Positions 10,898 through 22,247 of a DNA stretch of 64,000 bases are shown one piece after another. The position numbers were made by a program, and so were the translations under genes. The stretch's first letter is position 1. Every line of letters starts with the position of its first letter. This stretch comes from Lentinula raphanica (Eukaryota; Basidiomycota; Agaricomycetes; Agaricales; Omphalotaceae). Below the pieces are notes generated by a model. That model did not search any database. It saw only the letters and a program-made list of their open reading frames with translations, and was not told where the DNA came from. The stretch spans positions 186,001 to 250,000 of the forward strand of contig JANVFP010000019.1 of the NCBI GenBank assembly GCA_027919835.1. Direction: 5' to 3'.

Positions 10898-12138
10898 ATG
10901 TCCCGACCACGCCCACAGATCAGTACCATCACTTCCACCACTGCCGTCGGTCGGGAAGAGGAGCTCGTCATCTACCTGCCTCGGAATCAAGAGACAGCTG
11001 CCGAGCGTCGTCGACGAGAGGCGGAGGCCGATGAGGCCGCATTCCAAGAAGCACAACGACGGGTAGAGGAAAACCGACGCCGACGCGAAGAGGAGGAGGC
11101 GGAGGAGAAGCGAAAGGAAGAGGAAGAAGCAGCACGTAAGGCGGAGGAGGAGAGAGTCCAACGCGAAGCGGAGGAGGCTGAAGAAGAGGAACGCCGTCGG
11201 AAGGTCCGAGAAGGAAAGAAGAGGAAGGCAGAGGAGGCGAAGGCCAGTAAGGCCAAGAGAACCAAAGTCGCTGACTCCGGTCAGGGACCGTCGTCGGAGC
11301 AGCTTCGGGCTGCTCGACTTCGTCGATTTTCGAGGACCTCGGTAAGTACTTGTTACCTTCCTCAAAGCTTTACTAATTCCTTCATAGAATGCTTCTACCA
11401 GAGCGTCTCCGATGGAGACTCAACCAGAACCAGGCCCTTCTCGGGTCAAAAGGTATGTCCCAGAAACTCCCTTTATTCCTTTTCTGGTGAGTCACTAACT
11501 TTTGTTTGCCTCTTCTTTTCCTAACCACCAGTCAGAACGTCGGCACTGGAGGGGATCCCAGTGACGATGAATATCCGGGTCCCGACGACGGCGACGACAG
11601 TTCCGACGACGACCCAGAACCTAGCGGAGAGGAGACGCCGAAGGAGCAGGAGGCATGCGAGAGGTGCCGTCGGCTCGAAAGAGTCGAGGCTTGTGTGCCT
11701 CAGAAAGGGAAGAATACTGTCGCCTGCCAGCCGTGCCACGACAACAAACAACAATGCACCTGGACCGGATCTGTCGCCGTCGCCGCCGTTCCTACTCGAA
11801 AGTCGAAACCGCGGAAGGCTAAGGTTCCACTTCCTCGTCGACCGGAAGCTGGTTCCTCTAGGTTAGCCAACCTGGAGAACGACATTCAGGCCCTAAAGGA
11901 AGGGTTCGTTGACATGGTCCAAGGTCAACACGAGTTAACGGAGTTGGTTCGGGACTCCGCCGCTACGACGGACCAGCGACTACAGGCACTCGAGAGGAGG
12001 TTTTCCAACCTCGAAGGAACTCTCGTGAACTTGATGAGGGTAGCACTGGGAGTAAAGGAAGGTGAAGGGGAAGAACAGGAGAAAGGAGCGCCGAAGGGAT
12101 CGGACTCGGAGGCAGCTGATACTGTAAAACTTTTGTAA
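10898..12138 (+). CDS. Spliced antisense gene in the chromovirus (coiled coil, Cys cluster)
   Basis: Runs opposite to gag-pol, between pol and the 3' LTR. ATG at 10898. Exon 1 to 11340 (donor GTAAGTACTTG), a small exon at about 11388-11451 and exon 3 from about 11532 join in frame. Residues ~25-130 form a long Glu/Arg/Ala-rich coiled coil. After an acidic linker comes a cysteine cluster C-x2-C-x8-C-x10-C-x2-C-x6-C (CERC ... CQPC ... C), then a Leu-heptad-like segment. The cluster resembles zinc-binding knuckles of fungal regulators and Gag-like proteins. Function unknown; an accessory or regulatory protein is possible. The 3-kb foldback element enters at codon 'GAT ACT GTA', so the last ~4 residues and stop at 12138 come from the insertion and the original C-terminus is displaced beyond 15123. 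Confidence 0.65.
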
Positions 12139-15123
12139 AAAGTACTGATAAGTTATCGGGTACCTATTGCAAATAGTTGTGATAACCCGGAGGGGGTCCC
12201 GGAAATGGCCCCGGGGGGTGGTCATGCCTGTCACCACCTGTCACATATGGCTTATATTTACTGTTTTGGGTAATTAATAATCATCCAGATATTAAATAAG
12301 CAGTACATTTTCAAAAAAACTCGAAAATTCATAAAAATTCATGAAAAACCTAAAATGGCCTGATTAGGTCAGATCAGGATATGTAAGCAAATGACCTCAT
12401 ATGATAAAAAATGATATAGGGCCAATGTAGGTACTAAAAATAGCCCAAAAAATCACTAAAAATGCAAAAAAATATTTAGGGATGGTATAGAGCCTATTGC
12501 AGGCCCAGGCACATCAAAATTACCAAAAAAGGAAAAAATTGATCATGATCTCATCTTGTAGCAAAAAATCTGAAAAAAATCCTAAAAATAGTCAAAAAAT
12601 TCAGGGGTGCCTTGTTGGCCCTGAAAATGCCAAATAAAAAAAAATACGCGACAAGTGTAAAAATTTTCATCACTCCAAATCATTCCAAATCTACTATACA
12701 GTCAGTATATATGATGTATATGCTATATTTAGCATCCTAGTACCTTTATTGGGCTAAAAATAGAACTTGATCTCATCTGATAGCAAAAAATCTGGAAAAA
12801 TCATAAAAAATACTCAAAAAATTCAGGGGTGCCTCATTGGCCCTGAAAATGCAAAATAAAAAAATTTACACGACACAATTGAAAAACAACATCACTCCAA
12901 ATCATACCAAATCCACTACACAGTCAGTATATATCATGTATATGCCATTTATAGCACCCCTAGTACCCTCAATCACTTATATCACTCAAGAATTATACAA
13001 AACTAAATAATTTGGGGAGTAAATATATTATACTTTATATTTTTAGCACACCTAGTACCCTTGATAACTTAAAACAATTAATATTACTCAAGATGTTCAG
13101 TACACTTAGCACTTATCACACCTAACACACTAAAACTCATAACAGTACTTATATGTATTATAGTTAACACAGTTGACAATGAAAATACTTAAAACAGTGT
13201 TATCAGTCACTATACTTAACACACTTAACAGTCAAAAAGTCGGAACAATTGTTATACTATAACACACTCATAACAACGAGTTTTGGGCGCTTATGGGCGC
13301 TTATTTGGTGTTTTTGAGTCGAAATTCATTAATAGCACACTCAATAATTTTTGTGTGGGCTCTATATTGTGTGAGGATGTTGTTTATATCATATTCTTCT
13401 AGATACAATTCAGAAAACTCGAAAATTCATCCTGTGAGGCTGGCTATATTGTGATCTTTTGAAATATAACAGTGTTTTATGTAAATGTCAATGCATATGT
13501 CCATGTAATGCAAGTATACTGATGGTGGTTCATGAGGGAATCAATCCTACAGTTTACTAGAAGTGTCTGGACATGGTTCAGATACTCACTATGACTATTG
13601 GACTCTGTGATATACATGTACATGTTTCATGTACACTATAGCTGTCTACACTTACATGTAACAATAGATGTCATATTCAATGACCCCCATTACAGATCTC
13701 TTTGCTGTATCACATAGAGTTAGCATAGAATAGGTTGTAGGATGACTCTTCACATGACCCAGTAGCAGTTTGACTTCATAACATGGGTGTATGCATGGAC
13801 ATTTACATAAAACACTGTTATATCACAAAAGATCACAATAAAGCCAGTCCCACAGGTTGACTTTTTGAGTTCTCTGAATTGTATCTAGAAGAATATGATA
13901 TAGACAACATCCTGACACAGTATAGAGCCCACACAAAAATTATTGAGTGTGCTATTAATGAATTTTGACTCAAAAACACCAAATAAGCACCCATAAGCGC
14001 CCAAAACTCGTTGTTATGAGTGTGTTATAGTATAACAATTGTTCCGACTTTTTGACTGTTAAGTGTGTTAAGTATAATACATATAAGTACTATTATGAGT
14101 TTCAGTGTGTTAGGTGTGATAAGTGCTAAGTGTACTGAACATATTGAGTAATATAAATTGTTCTAACTTATCAAGGGTACTAGGTGTGCTAAAAATATCA
14201 TGTACAACATATTTACTCCCCAAATTATTTAGTTTGGTATGATTCTTGAGTAAAATAAATGATTGAGGGTACTAGGGGTGCTATAAATGGCATATACATG
14301 ATATATACTGACTGTGTAGTGGATTTGGTATGATTTGGAGTGATGTTGTTTTTCAATTGTGTCGTGTAAATTTTTTTATTTTGCATTTTCAGGGCCAATG
14401 AGGCACCCCTGAATTTTTTGAGTATTTTTTATGATTTTTTCAGATTTTTTGCTATCAGATGAGATCAAGTTCTATTTTTAGCCCAATAAAGGTACTAGGA
14501 TGCTAAATATAGCATATACATCATATATACTGACTGTATAGTAGATTTGGAATGATTTGGAGTGATGAAAATTTTTACACTTGTCGCGTATTTTTTTTTA
14601 TTTGGCATTTTCAGGGCCAACAAGGCACCCCTGAATTTTTTGACTATTTTTAGGATTTTTTTCAGATTTTTTGCTACAAGATGAGATCATAATCAATTTT
14701 TTCCTTTTTTTGGTAATTTTGATGTGCCTGGGCCTGCAATAGGCTCTATACCATCCCTAAATATTTTTTTTGCATTTTTAGTGATTTTTTGGGCTATTTT
14801 TAGTACCTACATTGGCCCTATATCATTTTTTATCATATGAGGTCATTTGCTTACATATCCTGATCTGACCTAATCAGGCCATTTTAGGTTTTTCATGAAT
14901 TTTTATGAATTTTCGAGTTTTTTTGAAAATGTACTTTTGAAAATGTACTGCTTATTTAATATCTGGATGATTATTAATTACCCAAAACAGTAAATATAAG
15001 CCATATGTGACAGGTGGTGACAGGCATGACCACCCCCGGGGCCATTTCCGGGACCCCCTCCGAGTTATCACAACTATTTGCAATAGGTACCCGATAACTT
15101 ATCAGTGTTTTTTACAAAAGCTT
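12127..15123. mobile_element. 3-kb foldback element with ~1.38-kb inverted arms
   Basis: The two halves are near-perfect inverted copies: left arm about 12127-13505, right arm about 13790-15123, with a ~285-bp unique centre. Ends read AAACTTTTGTAAAAA on the left and, in reverse complement, AAGCTTTTGTAAAAA on the right. It is flanked by direct TACTGTA (12120-12126 and 15124-15130); the next outer base differs, giving a 7-bp or imperfect 8-bp target duplication. It is very AT-rich and has no coding frame. Each arm contains a ~222-bp internal duplication (words at about 12548 and 12770). Non-autonomous. An 8-bp target would fit hAT-like or KDZ-like mobilisation, but the family is not identified. 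Confidence 0.85.
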
Positions 15124-15130
15124 TACTGTA

Positions 15131-15488
15131 TCCTGTGTCGGAGGAAGAAGAGGAGTAGGACTTGTAATAAAAAAACTTGTTGTATATAAATTTCTTGGTT
15201 TTTCTTGAAGTCCTTTAAATGTATACTAAAATTGTTAATTGTGGAGTTCAATTGAGAGAGAAATAGTGAAGTAACTATAGTCATGAGAATGACGATAAGT
15301 CCGACGGAGATCCGTCGGAGTTGACTTAGAAAAATTTAAGAAAAAATATAAACGCTCAATTTGCTATCATCGCGTTTATACTCAATCAGTATAAATACCG
15401 AGAGTGTTGAATAAAATACACCGAAGTGTAGTGTTAGTACAACAATGAAAACAGAAGGAAAATTAATGATATAAAATTGAACACATAG
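15131..15488. other. Chromovirus spacer, displaced end of antisense gene
   Basis: Starts with the part of the antisense gene cut off by the foldback insertion (a GAGGAAGAAGAGGAG acidic run close to the right target duplication), followed by AT-rich sequence up to the pol stop at 15489. Poly-A-signal-like AATAAA words occur on both strands (about 15167 and 15410), consistent with convergent 3' ends of pol and the antisense gene. Confidence 0.45.
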
Positions 15489-18400
15489 CTAAGTCAAAGG
15501 TCCGGGTTTGTCTGGATATCGGAGGTGGAAAGCCGGAATGAGTTCGTCGGCATGAATGTCGTCTGCAGCAACCCAAGAGAATTCCTCGTCGGTACCTTCA
15601 TAACCAGACCATCTAACGAAGTACCGGAGGGGACAACGTTTGAACCGACGGTCCAGCTTTGAATCAAGTACTTCAGCAACGAGATACTCGACTTCACCTT
15701 CAACCTCGATCGGAGGTGGAGGTGTTTGGGTCCGATTCGGAATCGGATTCGGATAGGAGGGTTCGAGTTGTGAGACGTGGAATACAGGATGAATGCGACG
15801 AAGATAATCGGGGAGTTGTATCTTGTATGAGAGAGAGCCGATCTTCTCAAGAACCGTGAAAGGTCCAAGATACTTCTCTGCAAACTTCGCTGTAGGTCGA
15901 GTGGATCTAATGTATTTTGCCAGAACGAAGACTTCCGATCCGACGGAGAACTCCGGCGGAGGAATTCGTTTTCGATCAGCCTGTTCCTTGTATTTCTTTT
16001 GAGCATTAGTGATTTCATCACGTAGAAAAGTATGAAGCTCATCAAGATTAACAACGAAATCCTTGGCTAAGTCGGAACGAATATCAATCTCCGGTCGGAC
16101 TGTGATGTTCGGATGGTAGCCTTTGTTAGCAAAGAACGGAGTAAGACCAGTAGAAGCGTTAGGAGCATTGTTATAAGCAAATTCCGCAATCGGAAGAAGG
16201 GATGACCAGTCGTCCTGTTGATAAGAACAATAGATCCGGATGTACTGCTCCAGAGTTTGGTTTACTCGTTCGGTTTGACCATCAGCTTCCGGATGATAAC
16301 CAGACGTATAGTGTAATTCCATCGACAAAGCTTGACCTAAAGCTCGGAAAAACGCCGAAACGAATTCCGATCCTCGGTCGGAGGTAACATGATTCGGAAC
16401 ACCGTGTTTAGAGAAGACATGAATAACGAAAAGTTGCGCCAATTGTTCGGAGGTGATTTTGTCGTCACAGGCAATGAAGATAGCTTGTTTGGAAGCACGG
16501 TCGACTACGACCAAGATAGCGGTGTAGCCGTCGGAGTCAGGAAGTTGTTCGATGAAATCCATTGAGATTGAATCCCAAGGACGAGAAGGCACAGGGAGAG
16601 GTTTGAGAAGTCCGTAGGGACGATGCCGACGGGGTTTATTCCGACCGCAAATCGTACAAGACGAAACATAGTCCTTAACGAATTCTCGTACCTTTGGCCA
16701 AGTATATTGACGACGTACAGCTTCGAGAGTCCGATTCTGACCAAAGTGGCCAGACAGAGGATGATCATGAAAGAATCGGAGGATCTGCAACCTGAGATCT
16801 CCGAAGTTAGGAACGTAGATTCGACCATCCAAACGCAAGAGACCATCTAAACCCATAGTCCATCGGAGGTTAGAAGGATCATCGACCAACTTCAATCCCG
16901 CCATCGCTTCGCCGTCGGAGGTGTAATGTTCTCGGATCGATTGATGAACTGCTTCAAAGTCCATAACAACCGACGCTCGAAGAACAGGACCTTCAAGGAA
17001 GGTAGCACGAAGTGATGTAGTGAGTTGATCATTAGTGAATATGGGTCTAAAATTGTGAGGATTAACTTGCGCGTAGCCGATATCCCCCTCTTTGGGATAG
17101 ACGTCCCATCGTCTAGTCATAGCGTCAGGTTTCGCACCGAGTTTTCCAGGACGGAAACGGATAACGAAGTTGAACTGATGAAGGTATTCGGACCATCGGA
17201 CCTGCCGTCGGGTAAGAATCTTCGTAGTGGAGAAGTACTCCAGATTCTTGTGATCAGTAACGACGTCGATCGGAGTGCCCGAACCTTCAAGGTAATGCCG
17301 CCAAGCTTTAAAAGCTTCGAAAATTGCTAGCAATTCCTTGTCATGAGTGTCATAGTTCAATTCGGCAGAGTGGAAAGTGCGAGACAGGAAGGCCACCGGA
17401 TGAATTTCTCCATCGGCGCCGACGATGGATAGGATAGCTGCTAGAGCATAATCCGACGCATCTGTTTCGACAATAAGAGGTTTATCAGGTTCCCAATGAG
17501 AAAGAATAGGGGCATGAGTGAAAGCATGCTTAAGCGTATCGAAGGAATCTTGACATTCCGAAGTCCAGACCCATGGAGTATCTTTCCGAGTGAGTCGGTT
17601 CATCGGAACGACGATATCACTATAATTGTGAATAAAACGACGATAGAAATTCGCAAAACCTAGGAAGGACTGAATGTCCTTAACCTTCCTTGGCGTCGGC
17701 CAATCGATAATAGCCTTGATTTTGTCCTCGGCCATGGAAAGTCCGTCGGGGGAGAGAATATACCCAAGATATTCAACCGTGTCAATTCCGAATTCACATT
17801 TCGCCGGATTGCAGAAGAGTTTGTGTTTGCGAAGACGTCGAAGAACCTCTTTGACATGCTCCTCATGCGCCGTCGGATCGTCGGAGTAGATGAGGATATC
17901 GTCAAGATAGACTATAACACAGACATCGAGTAAGTCAGCAAAGATATCATTGACGAAACGTTGAAACGCAGCAGGAGCATTGGTGAGACCAAACGGCATG
18001 ACCAGCCATTCAAAAGAACCATATCGGGTTCGGAACGTGGTCTTCCATTCGTCTCCGTCGGCGATCCGAACGAGATGATAAGCATGAGCGAGATCCAACT
18101 TCGTATAGATTTTCGCTTTCTTCGGGGCGTCAAGCAAATCGGAAATGAGTGGGAGAGGATACCGATCTTTTTTGGTGATGCGGTTTAGTCCTCGGAAGTC
18201 GACGCAGAGTCGGAGAGAGCCATCCTTCTTCGGAACGAAGAGAACAGGAGCTCCATGAGGAGAAGTCGAAGGCCGAATAGCTCCACTAACCAACTGTTTG
18301 TCGATGAATTCTCGTAGAGCTTCCAGCTCACGAGGGGAGAGAGGGTAAATTCTTCCGATCGGAGGTTCCGCACCTTCCTCCAGATCAATCTTCAGGTCGT

Positions 18401-19363
18401 AAGACCTATGTTCTGGGAGCACTTCTGACTCGACTTCATCGAAGACATCAGTGAAATCCCGATAAGCTTCAGGAATAGGAGGAGATTTAGAGTCCGACGT
18501 CGCTGTCGGCGGTGCTGGTTGAGAGGCTCTAGCCGCTACTTCGGAGTGTACAGCGTAGAGTAGAAGGGGTTCCATACCAGACATCTTGCAGGCATGATGA
18601 AACACCGTAGCACCGACCAAAGCTATATCGACTCCGGAGTATTCCAGTTTTGAAGCCATCTGAACAACGGAGGGATAAGTATACAATGGTTCGAAAGGAA
18701 ATTTGTCCGAAAGAGGACGAGGTTTCAAACGAGAACGGGAGGTGAAGGCAGATCGACCAGCTCTTGCAGGAAGAGGATCATCTGGAGGTGACCGAGGGTA
18801 TCGAGTCGGATCAAGATTCTCTGAGTCCTCCGATCCGTCGGAGGGTATCTCAGAAGAAGACGTCTGTGATAAAACTTGATCAGTGGTTCGGATTGTAATT
18901 GTTTTCGCTACCCAGTCAATCGACGGATTGCAGCGGGAGAGAAAACTATATCCTAAAACTGCTTTACAAGAAGAATCCAAAGGTGTGACATAAAAGTCCA
19001 GAGGTAGTTGCTCGTTTGAAGGAAAAACTACCGATAACGAAACGTATTCCGAGATCGGAGTCGGAGAAAGTGAACCATCAAATAATCGGAGATTGATCGG
19101 AGTAAGGATAGGTTTTGTCGGAATTCTTTTTTGGCGAACAAATGAAGTATCAATAAAACAATCAGTAGAACCGGAATCAAGTAAAGAATCAAAAGAGATG
19201 GAAATGTAATCAGAAGTAATAGTAGAAATTTTAGCAGACAGAGGTATGATGAAAGATTTCTCGAGATTAGAAAGAGCGGACGCGTTGAGAGTTAGCACCT
19301 CTGGTAGAGCACGAACCAGGTCAACGCAACTCCTGCTTCGTGCGGAGGGACAGGAGTTGCGGA
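15489..19363 (-). CDS. pol: Chromovirus Pol polyprotein (PR-RT-RH-INT-chromodomain)
   Basis: About 1,290 codons uninterrupted. Order of domains: aspartic protease (LLDSGSTDCFID, ~residue 40), reverse transcriptase (LCVDFRGLN, then the catalytic VYLDDILIYS), RNase H (VETDASDYALAAIL; THDKELLAI), integrase with an HHCC zinc finger (H-x-HPLSGHFG ... CTICGRNK) and DDE residues (SMDFIEQLPDS, TSDRGSEFVSAF, HPEADGQTERVNQ), then a chromodomain (VAEVLDSKLDRR ... YFVRWSGYEGTDEEFSW). The frame is open up to the gag stop but has no ATG near its start; the first candidate start at 19298 is GTG. Pol is therefore likely made as a Gag-Pol fusion by -1 frameshifting. It appears intact and may be active. Confidence 0.95.
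19325..19361 (-). promoter_or_regulatory. Gag-pol frameshift hairpin candidate
   Basis: An 11-bp perfect GC-rich stem (arms 19325-19335 and 19351-19361) with a 15-nt loop. In RNA sense it begins 5 nt after the last gag sense codon AAA, in the context GGAAAAATAG where TAG is the gag stop. Pol lies in the -1 frame and has no ATG nearby. Position and spacing fit a programmed -1 frameshift stimulator, although the slip site is not a canonical heptamer. Confidence 0.55.
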
Positions 19364-21118
19364 CTATTTTTCCGGTTCCTCCGACGGAGAGTCCGGAATC
19401 TCTTCTTCTTCAGCTACATCCTCGAGAACGCCAGCTCTGCCTTTAGCAGCATTTTCTTTAGACTTCTTCCGGGGACAGTCCTTAAGGACATGACCACCTT
19501 GTCCGCAGAAAAGACAGAGATTAAACTTCTTACGACGTTCCCGTTCCGCAGGAGTAAGCTTGCCGTCGGAGCCGAGGTTGTCTGCAATCGATTTCTTCGG
19601 AAACTTGTTGCCAGAGTTGCCTTTGTTGTTGTTGGAATTACCGAACTTCTTTTGATTGTTAAAGTTCGAACCAGAGGACGAAGAGGACTGATTAGCACCA
19701 GAGTTCTGAGAGGAATTAAACGGTACCGGTTTCTTGCCATCCTTCTTCCCTTTCTTTGGGTCCGAAGGCTCCGAAAACCGATGACTTTCCCGCTTCTTCT
19801 CTTCTTCTCTGCGCCAATAACGGTTATCCAACCGTAACACTTCTCTCCGATATTCGGAAAGAGTCCGAGGTTCCGGCATACGAGCAATTTCGTCCTTGAG
19901 TCGGGGTGCTAGTCCTTTCTGATACGCCCATCGGAGAGCGTTCACATCCCAACCGGAGGCAGCAGCCAGAGTGTTAAACTTGATATTGTACGCTCCGACC
20001 TTTTCGTCGTTGCGCATCCGAAGGGTTCCGAGTTTGTCTTCGGACTCACCCTGCGCATCGTACAAACCAAAGTTTTCCTGCAGCTCCTGGACTAAAGCAG
20101 CGTATGACGTGGTCCAAGCAGGTAGAGCTTCGACATTCGGATCCAAGATGTCCGGTTCAAACCATTCACGAGCGGCACCGGTCAAGTATGACAAGGCGTA
20201 ATTGATTTTCCGCTGATCAGTGAAATAGTTCGGACGATCAATGAATACCAAAGACAAAGATACCAGGAACGATTTGAGTTTTCGGGGGTTAGAACCATCA
20301 AATGGTTCAGGGTCTTTGACCTTCGTCTTTCCAGAGTCCGATTCCGACTCCTTCGGACGTAAGGCCGATGTGAAATCCGCAAGAGTGTCGTTGAAGGACA
20401 TCAAGGCGTTAAGAGCCAAGTTATCTGACGATCGAGAAGAGCTCGAAGAGCGACTTCGAACCGACGGAGGTGGATTTGGAGGTGGGTCAGGAGGATCTCG
20501 ATCGTCGCCAGGGCTTCCGGGAGGACCCTCAGGAGGACCATCATCAGGTGGACCATCATCTGGTGGACCTTCAGGAGGATCACGTCTCGGGCCATCGGGA
20601 GGTCCTTCATCATCCGGTTCATCACCAGGAAAACCTGGCGGAAAACCCGGCGGATCCGACGGAGGATCACGTCGAGGTTCCGGATCCCTGGAATGATGAC
20701 TACCTTGCGAATGTCCCGGTAGAGAAGGAACTTGGGTAGGTCTAGCAGCTGCACGAGACGGAGTAGGAGGTGGTTGTAGTGGAGGAACAGGTTCACCTTC
20801 GATAACCCGTTTAGCTTTCGGAGTTAATACACGAACGTGTTCACCACTAGGCAAAATAGCAGTCTGATAGACATACTCCGTAGATTCCGAAACACCGCGA
20901 ACGTTTTCAGTAGTAACCGTCGGAAGAGGAACAGGAGCGGGACCGAACGCAGAAATGCGCGGTCTCCGGTTACCAACTGCAGAGATAGATTCGTTGAAAG
21001 CCGTCAAAGCCTGAGCATTTGCGACAAAAGGATTTTCTTCATCCCGAGTGGGAGAAGGGGTACGAGGACGACGAGCAGCACGAGTTTGAGCTCGTAGTGT
21101 TCGTTGAGTGCGATCCAT
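19364..21118 (-). CDS. gag: Chromovirus Gag
   Basis: 584 aa, ATG at 21118. The N-terminal third is Pro/Gly/Asp-rich (long PPDGP-type tract at residues ~135-225) and probably disordered. The middle holds a retrotransposon-type capsid domain (FLVSLSLVF ... YALSYLTGAAREWFEP ... NEKVGAYNIKFNTLA). The C-terminus is basic, with a CCHC zinc knuckle CLFCGQGGHVLKDC near residue 535 for RNA binding. It forms the virus-like particle core of the element. The stop is at 19364-19366, followed by the frameshift hairpin. Confidence 0.93.
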   Translation of the reverse strand: MDRTQRTLRAQTRAARRPRTPSPTRDEENPFVANAQALTAFNESISAVGNRRPRISAFGPAPVPLPTVTTENVRGVSESTEYVYQTAILPSGEHVRVLTPKAKRVIEGEPVPPLQPPPTPSRAAARPTQVPSLPGHSQGSHHSRDPEPRRDPPSDPPGFPPGFPGDEPDDEGPPDGPRRDPPEGPPDDGPPDDGPPEGPPGSPGDDRDPPDPPPNPPPSVRSRSSSSSRSSDNLALNALMSFNDTLADFTSALRPKESESDSGKTKVKDPEPFDGSNPRKLKSFLVSLSLVFIDRPNYFTDQRKINYALSYLTGAAREWFEPDILDPNVEALPAWTTSYAALVQELQENFGLYDAQGESEDKLGTLRMRNDEKVGAYNIKFNTLAAASGWDVNALRWAYQKGLAPRLKDEIARMPEPRTLSEYRREVLRLDNRYWRREEEKKRESHRFSEPSDPKKGKKDGKKPVPFNSSQNSGANQSSSSSGSNFNNQKKFGNSNNNKGNSGNKFPKKSIADNLGSDGKLTPAERERRKKFNLCLFCGQGGHVLKDCPRKKSKENAAKGRAGVLEDVAEEEEIPDSPSEEPEK

Positions 21119-21156
21119 ATGGAATAGAGATGAATCAGTGCAACGTTGACGAGATA

Positions 21157-21167
21157 AGTTTTAATAT
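21157..21167 (-). promoter_or_regulatory. Self-priming primer binding site
   Basis: Two nt inside the 5' LTR edge. In RNA sense it reads ATATTAAAACT, the exact complement of AGTTTTAATAT at the predicted 5' end of the same transcript (21422-21412, ~33 nt after the LTR TATA box). No complement to a tRNA 3' CCA end is present. This matches the Tf1/sushi self-priming mechanism. Confidence 0.7.
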
Positions 21168-21169
21168 AC

Positions 21170-21755
21170 TGTTAGGACCGTGCCACCGACGGAGTCGGAG
21201 CTCCGATCAGAGACACAGAGGATTGTTGAACGTTAGTGTTGTTATTGAGCAACACCCTCGCCACGTTACCGTGTTCAACCAAGAGAGCAGAGGAGGACGA
21301 GTACAACGTGTACGAAGTCCGACGGAGGTTCGGAGTCGGCGATGATCAACGATCAAGACGACACCGAGAGCACAGAGGTGAGTGTTAACGTTAACGAGGT
21401 AATCCAAGTTGATATTAAAACTGAGGTATGTAAGTATGTACAGGCTCCTTATATACTGTACGGATAGTCAGTCTAATCTAAAGTACAATAAGACGATACA
21501 CATCTCGGTACTACAGCATCGGAGGTGAGAAGACAATAAGCTATTGTAAAGTAAATCAATATAAAGGTCAGCTGAGCTGTCAGAGAATAAAACAATAAGA
21601 TCATAATCAAGTATAAGACCAGACCGATGCGCCGACGGAATCGGAAGGAGGGACAAGGCGGACACTGCTAGGCATGACTAGAGGGATTCAGGAAATCTCT
21701 AAGTCCAATCGCCGAGTGAAGCTCCGACGGAGCTCCGAAGATTATGGTCGTAACA
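21170..21755 (-). repeat. 5' LTR of the chromovirus
   Basis: 586 bp, no difference noticed from the 3' LTR. In RNA sense: TATA box TATATAAGG at 21455-21447, predicted transcript start at 21422, and an ATG-free leader down to the gag ATG at 21118. TG...CA ends; followed by the TSD GTCTA at 21756-21760. Confidence 0.95.
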
Positions 21756-21942
21756 GTCTATCAATATCGATCAGATACCTACCGAAGGTGAAAACCATTA
21801 GTTAGCAAGTCTCGATACCGCCTTCTCTCATTGATATGAGCACTTCAACCCTTCGTCGTCTTCAAGTCATTCGGAGTGACGGAAGTTCAGACCAATAGTA
21901 TGAGCCTTCTCACCTCACGTTGATAGCATGCATACAATCGAC

Positions 21943-21992
21943 TACTCAACGAGAACACTCAACGAGGACACTCAACGAGGACACTCAACGAT
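21943..21992 (+). repeat. Four 13-bp direct repeats
   Basis: ACTCAACGAGGAC and close variants in four head-to-tail copies, just before the long hairpin at 22011. No coding context. Confidence 0.8.
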
Positions 21993-22010
21993 GATATGCA
22001 GTGAGGATAC

Positions 22011-22247
22011 CAGCGATAGTGACGGTCTTAGAAAGAAGAAAATGAACAGTTCCCACGGTCTGAGTGGCAACGTGAACCTGCGGGTCAGAACGAAAACGAC
22101 TGAAAAAGGAAGGCTGACTCACAGGTAGTGTGACTGTGAGTCAGCCTTCCTTTTTCAGTCGTTTTCGTTCTGACCCGCAGGTTCACGTTGCCACTCAGAC
22201 CGTGGGAACTGTTCATTTTCTTCTTTCTGAGACCGTCACTATCGCTG
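22011..22247. repeat. 114-bp inverted repeat with 9-nt loop
   Basis: Left arm 22011-22124 and right arm 22134-22247 are reverse complements with about one mismatch. The pairing resumes for 13 bp further out (GCAGTGAGGATAC at 21998-22010 with 22257-22269) after a 9-nt bulge. If transcribed it would form a >110-bp duplex. Lies between the chromovirus and the next KDZ-1 gene. Confidence 0.9.

Larger units (their letters stand above)
10047..21755 (-). mobile_element. Complete Ty3/gypsy chromovirus, 11.7 kb
   Basis: Both LTRs are 586 bp (10047-10632 and 21170-21755), begin TGTTAG, end TAACA and show no difference that I noticed. The element is flanked by a perfect 5-bp target duplication GTCTA (10042-10046 and 21756-21760). 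It reads on the minus strand: 5' LTR at 21755, gag, pol with a C-terminal chromodomain, then an extra antisense gene and the 3' LTR. Matching LTRs and an intact TSD imply a recent insertion. It has one internal secondary insertion (12127-15123). The integrase-chromodomain order PR-RT-RNaseH-INT-CHD places it in the chromovirus branch. Confidence 0.95.

Noticed and set aside
19298..19300. Independent start codon for pol
   Set aside because: The base triplet is GTG, with no ATG nearby; a Gag-Pol fusion by frameshifting explains the layout better.
20401..20796. Antisense or shifted frames over the Pro/Gly-rich part of gag
   Set aside because: Low-complexity GC-rich coding sequence produces long shadow frames; the gag frame has the capsid and zinc-knuckle motifs.
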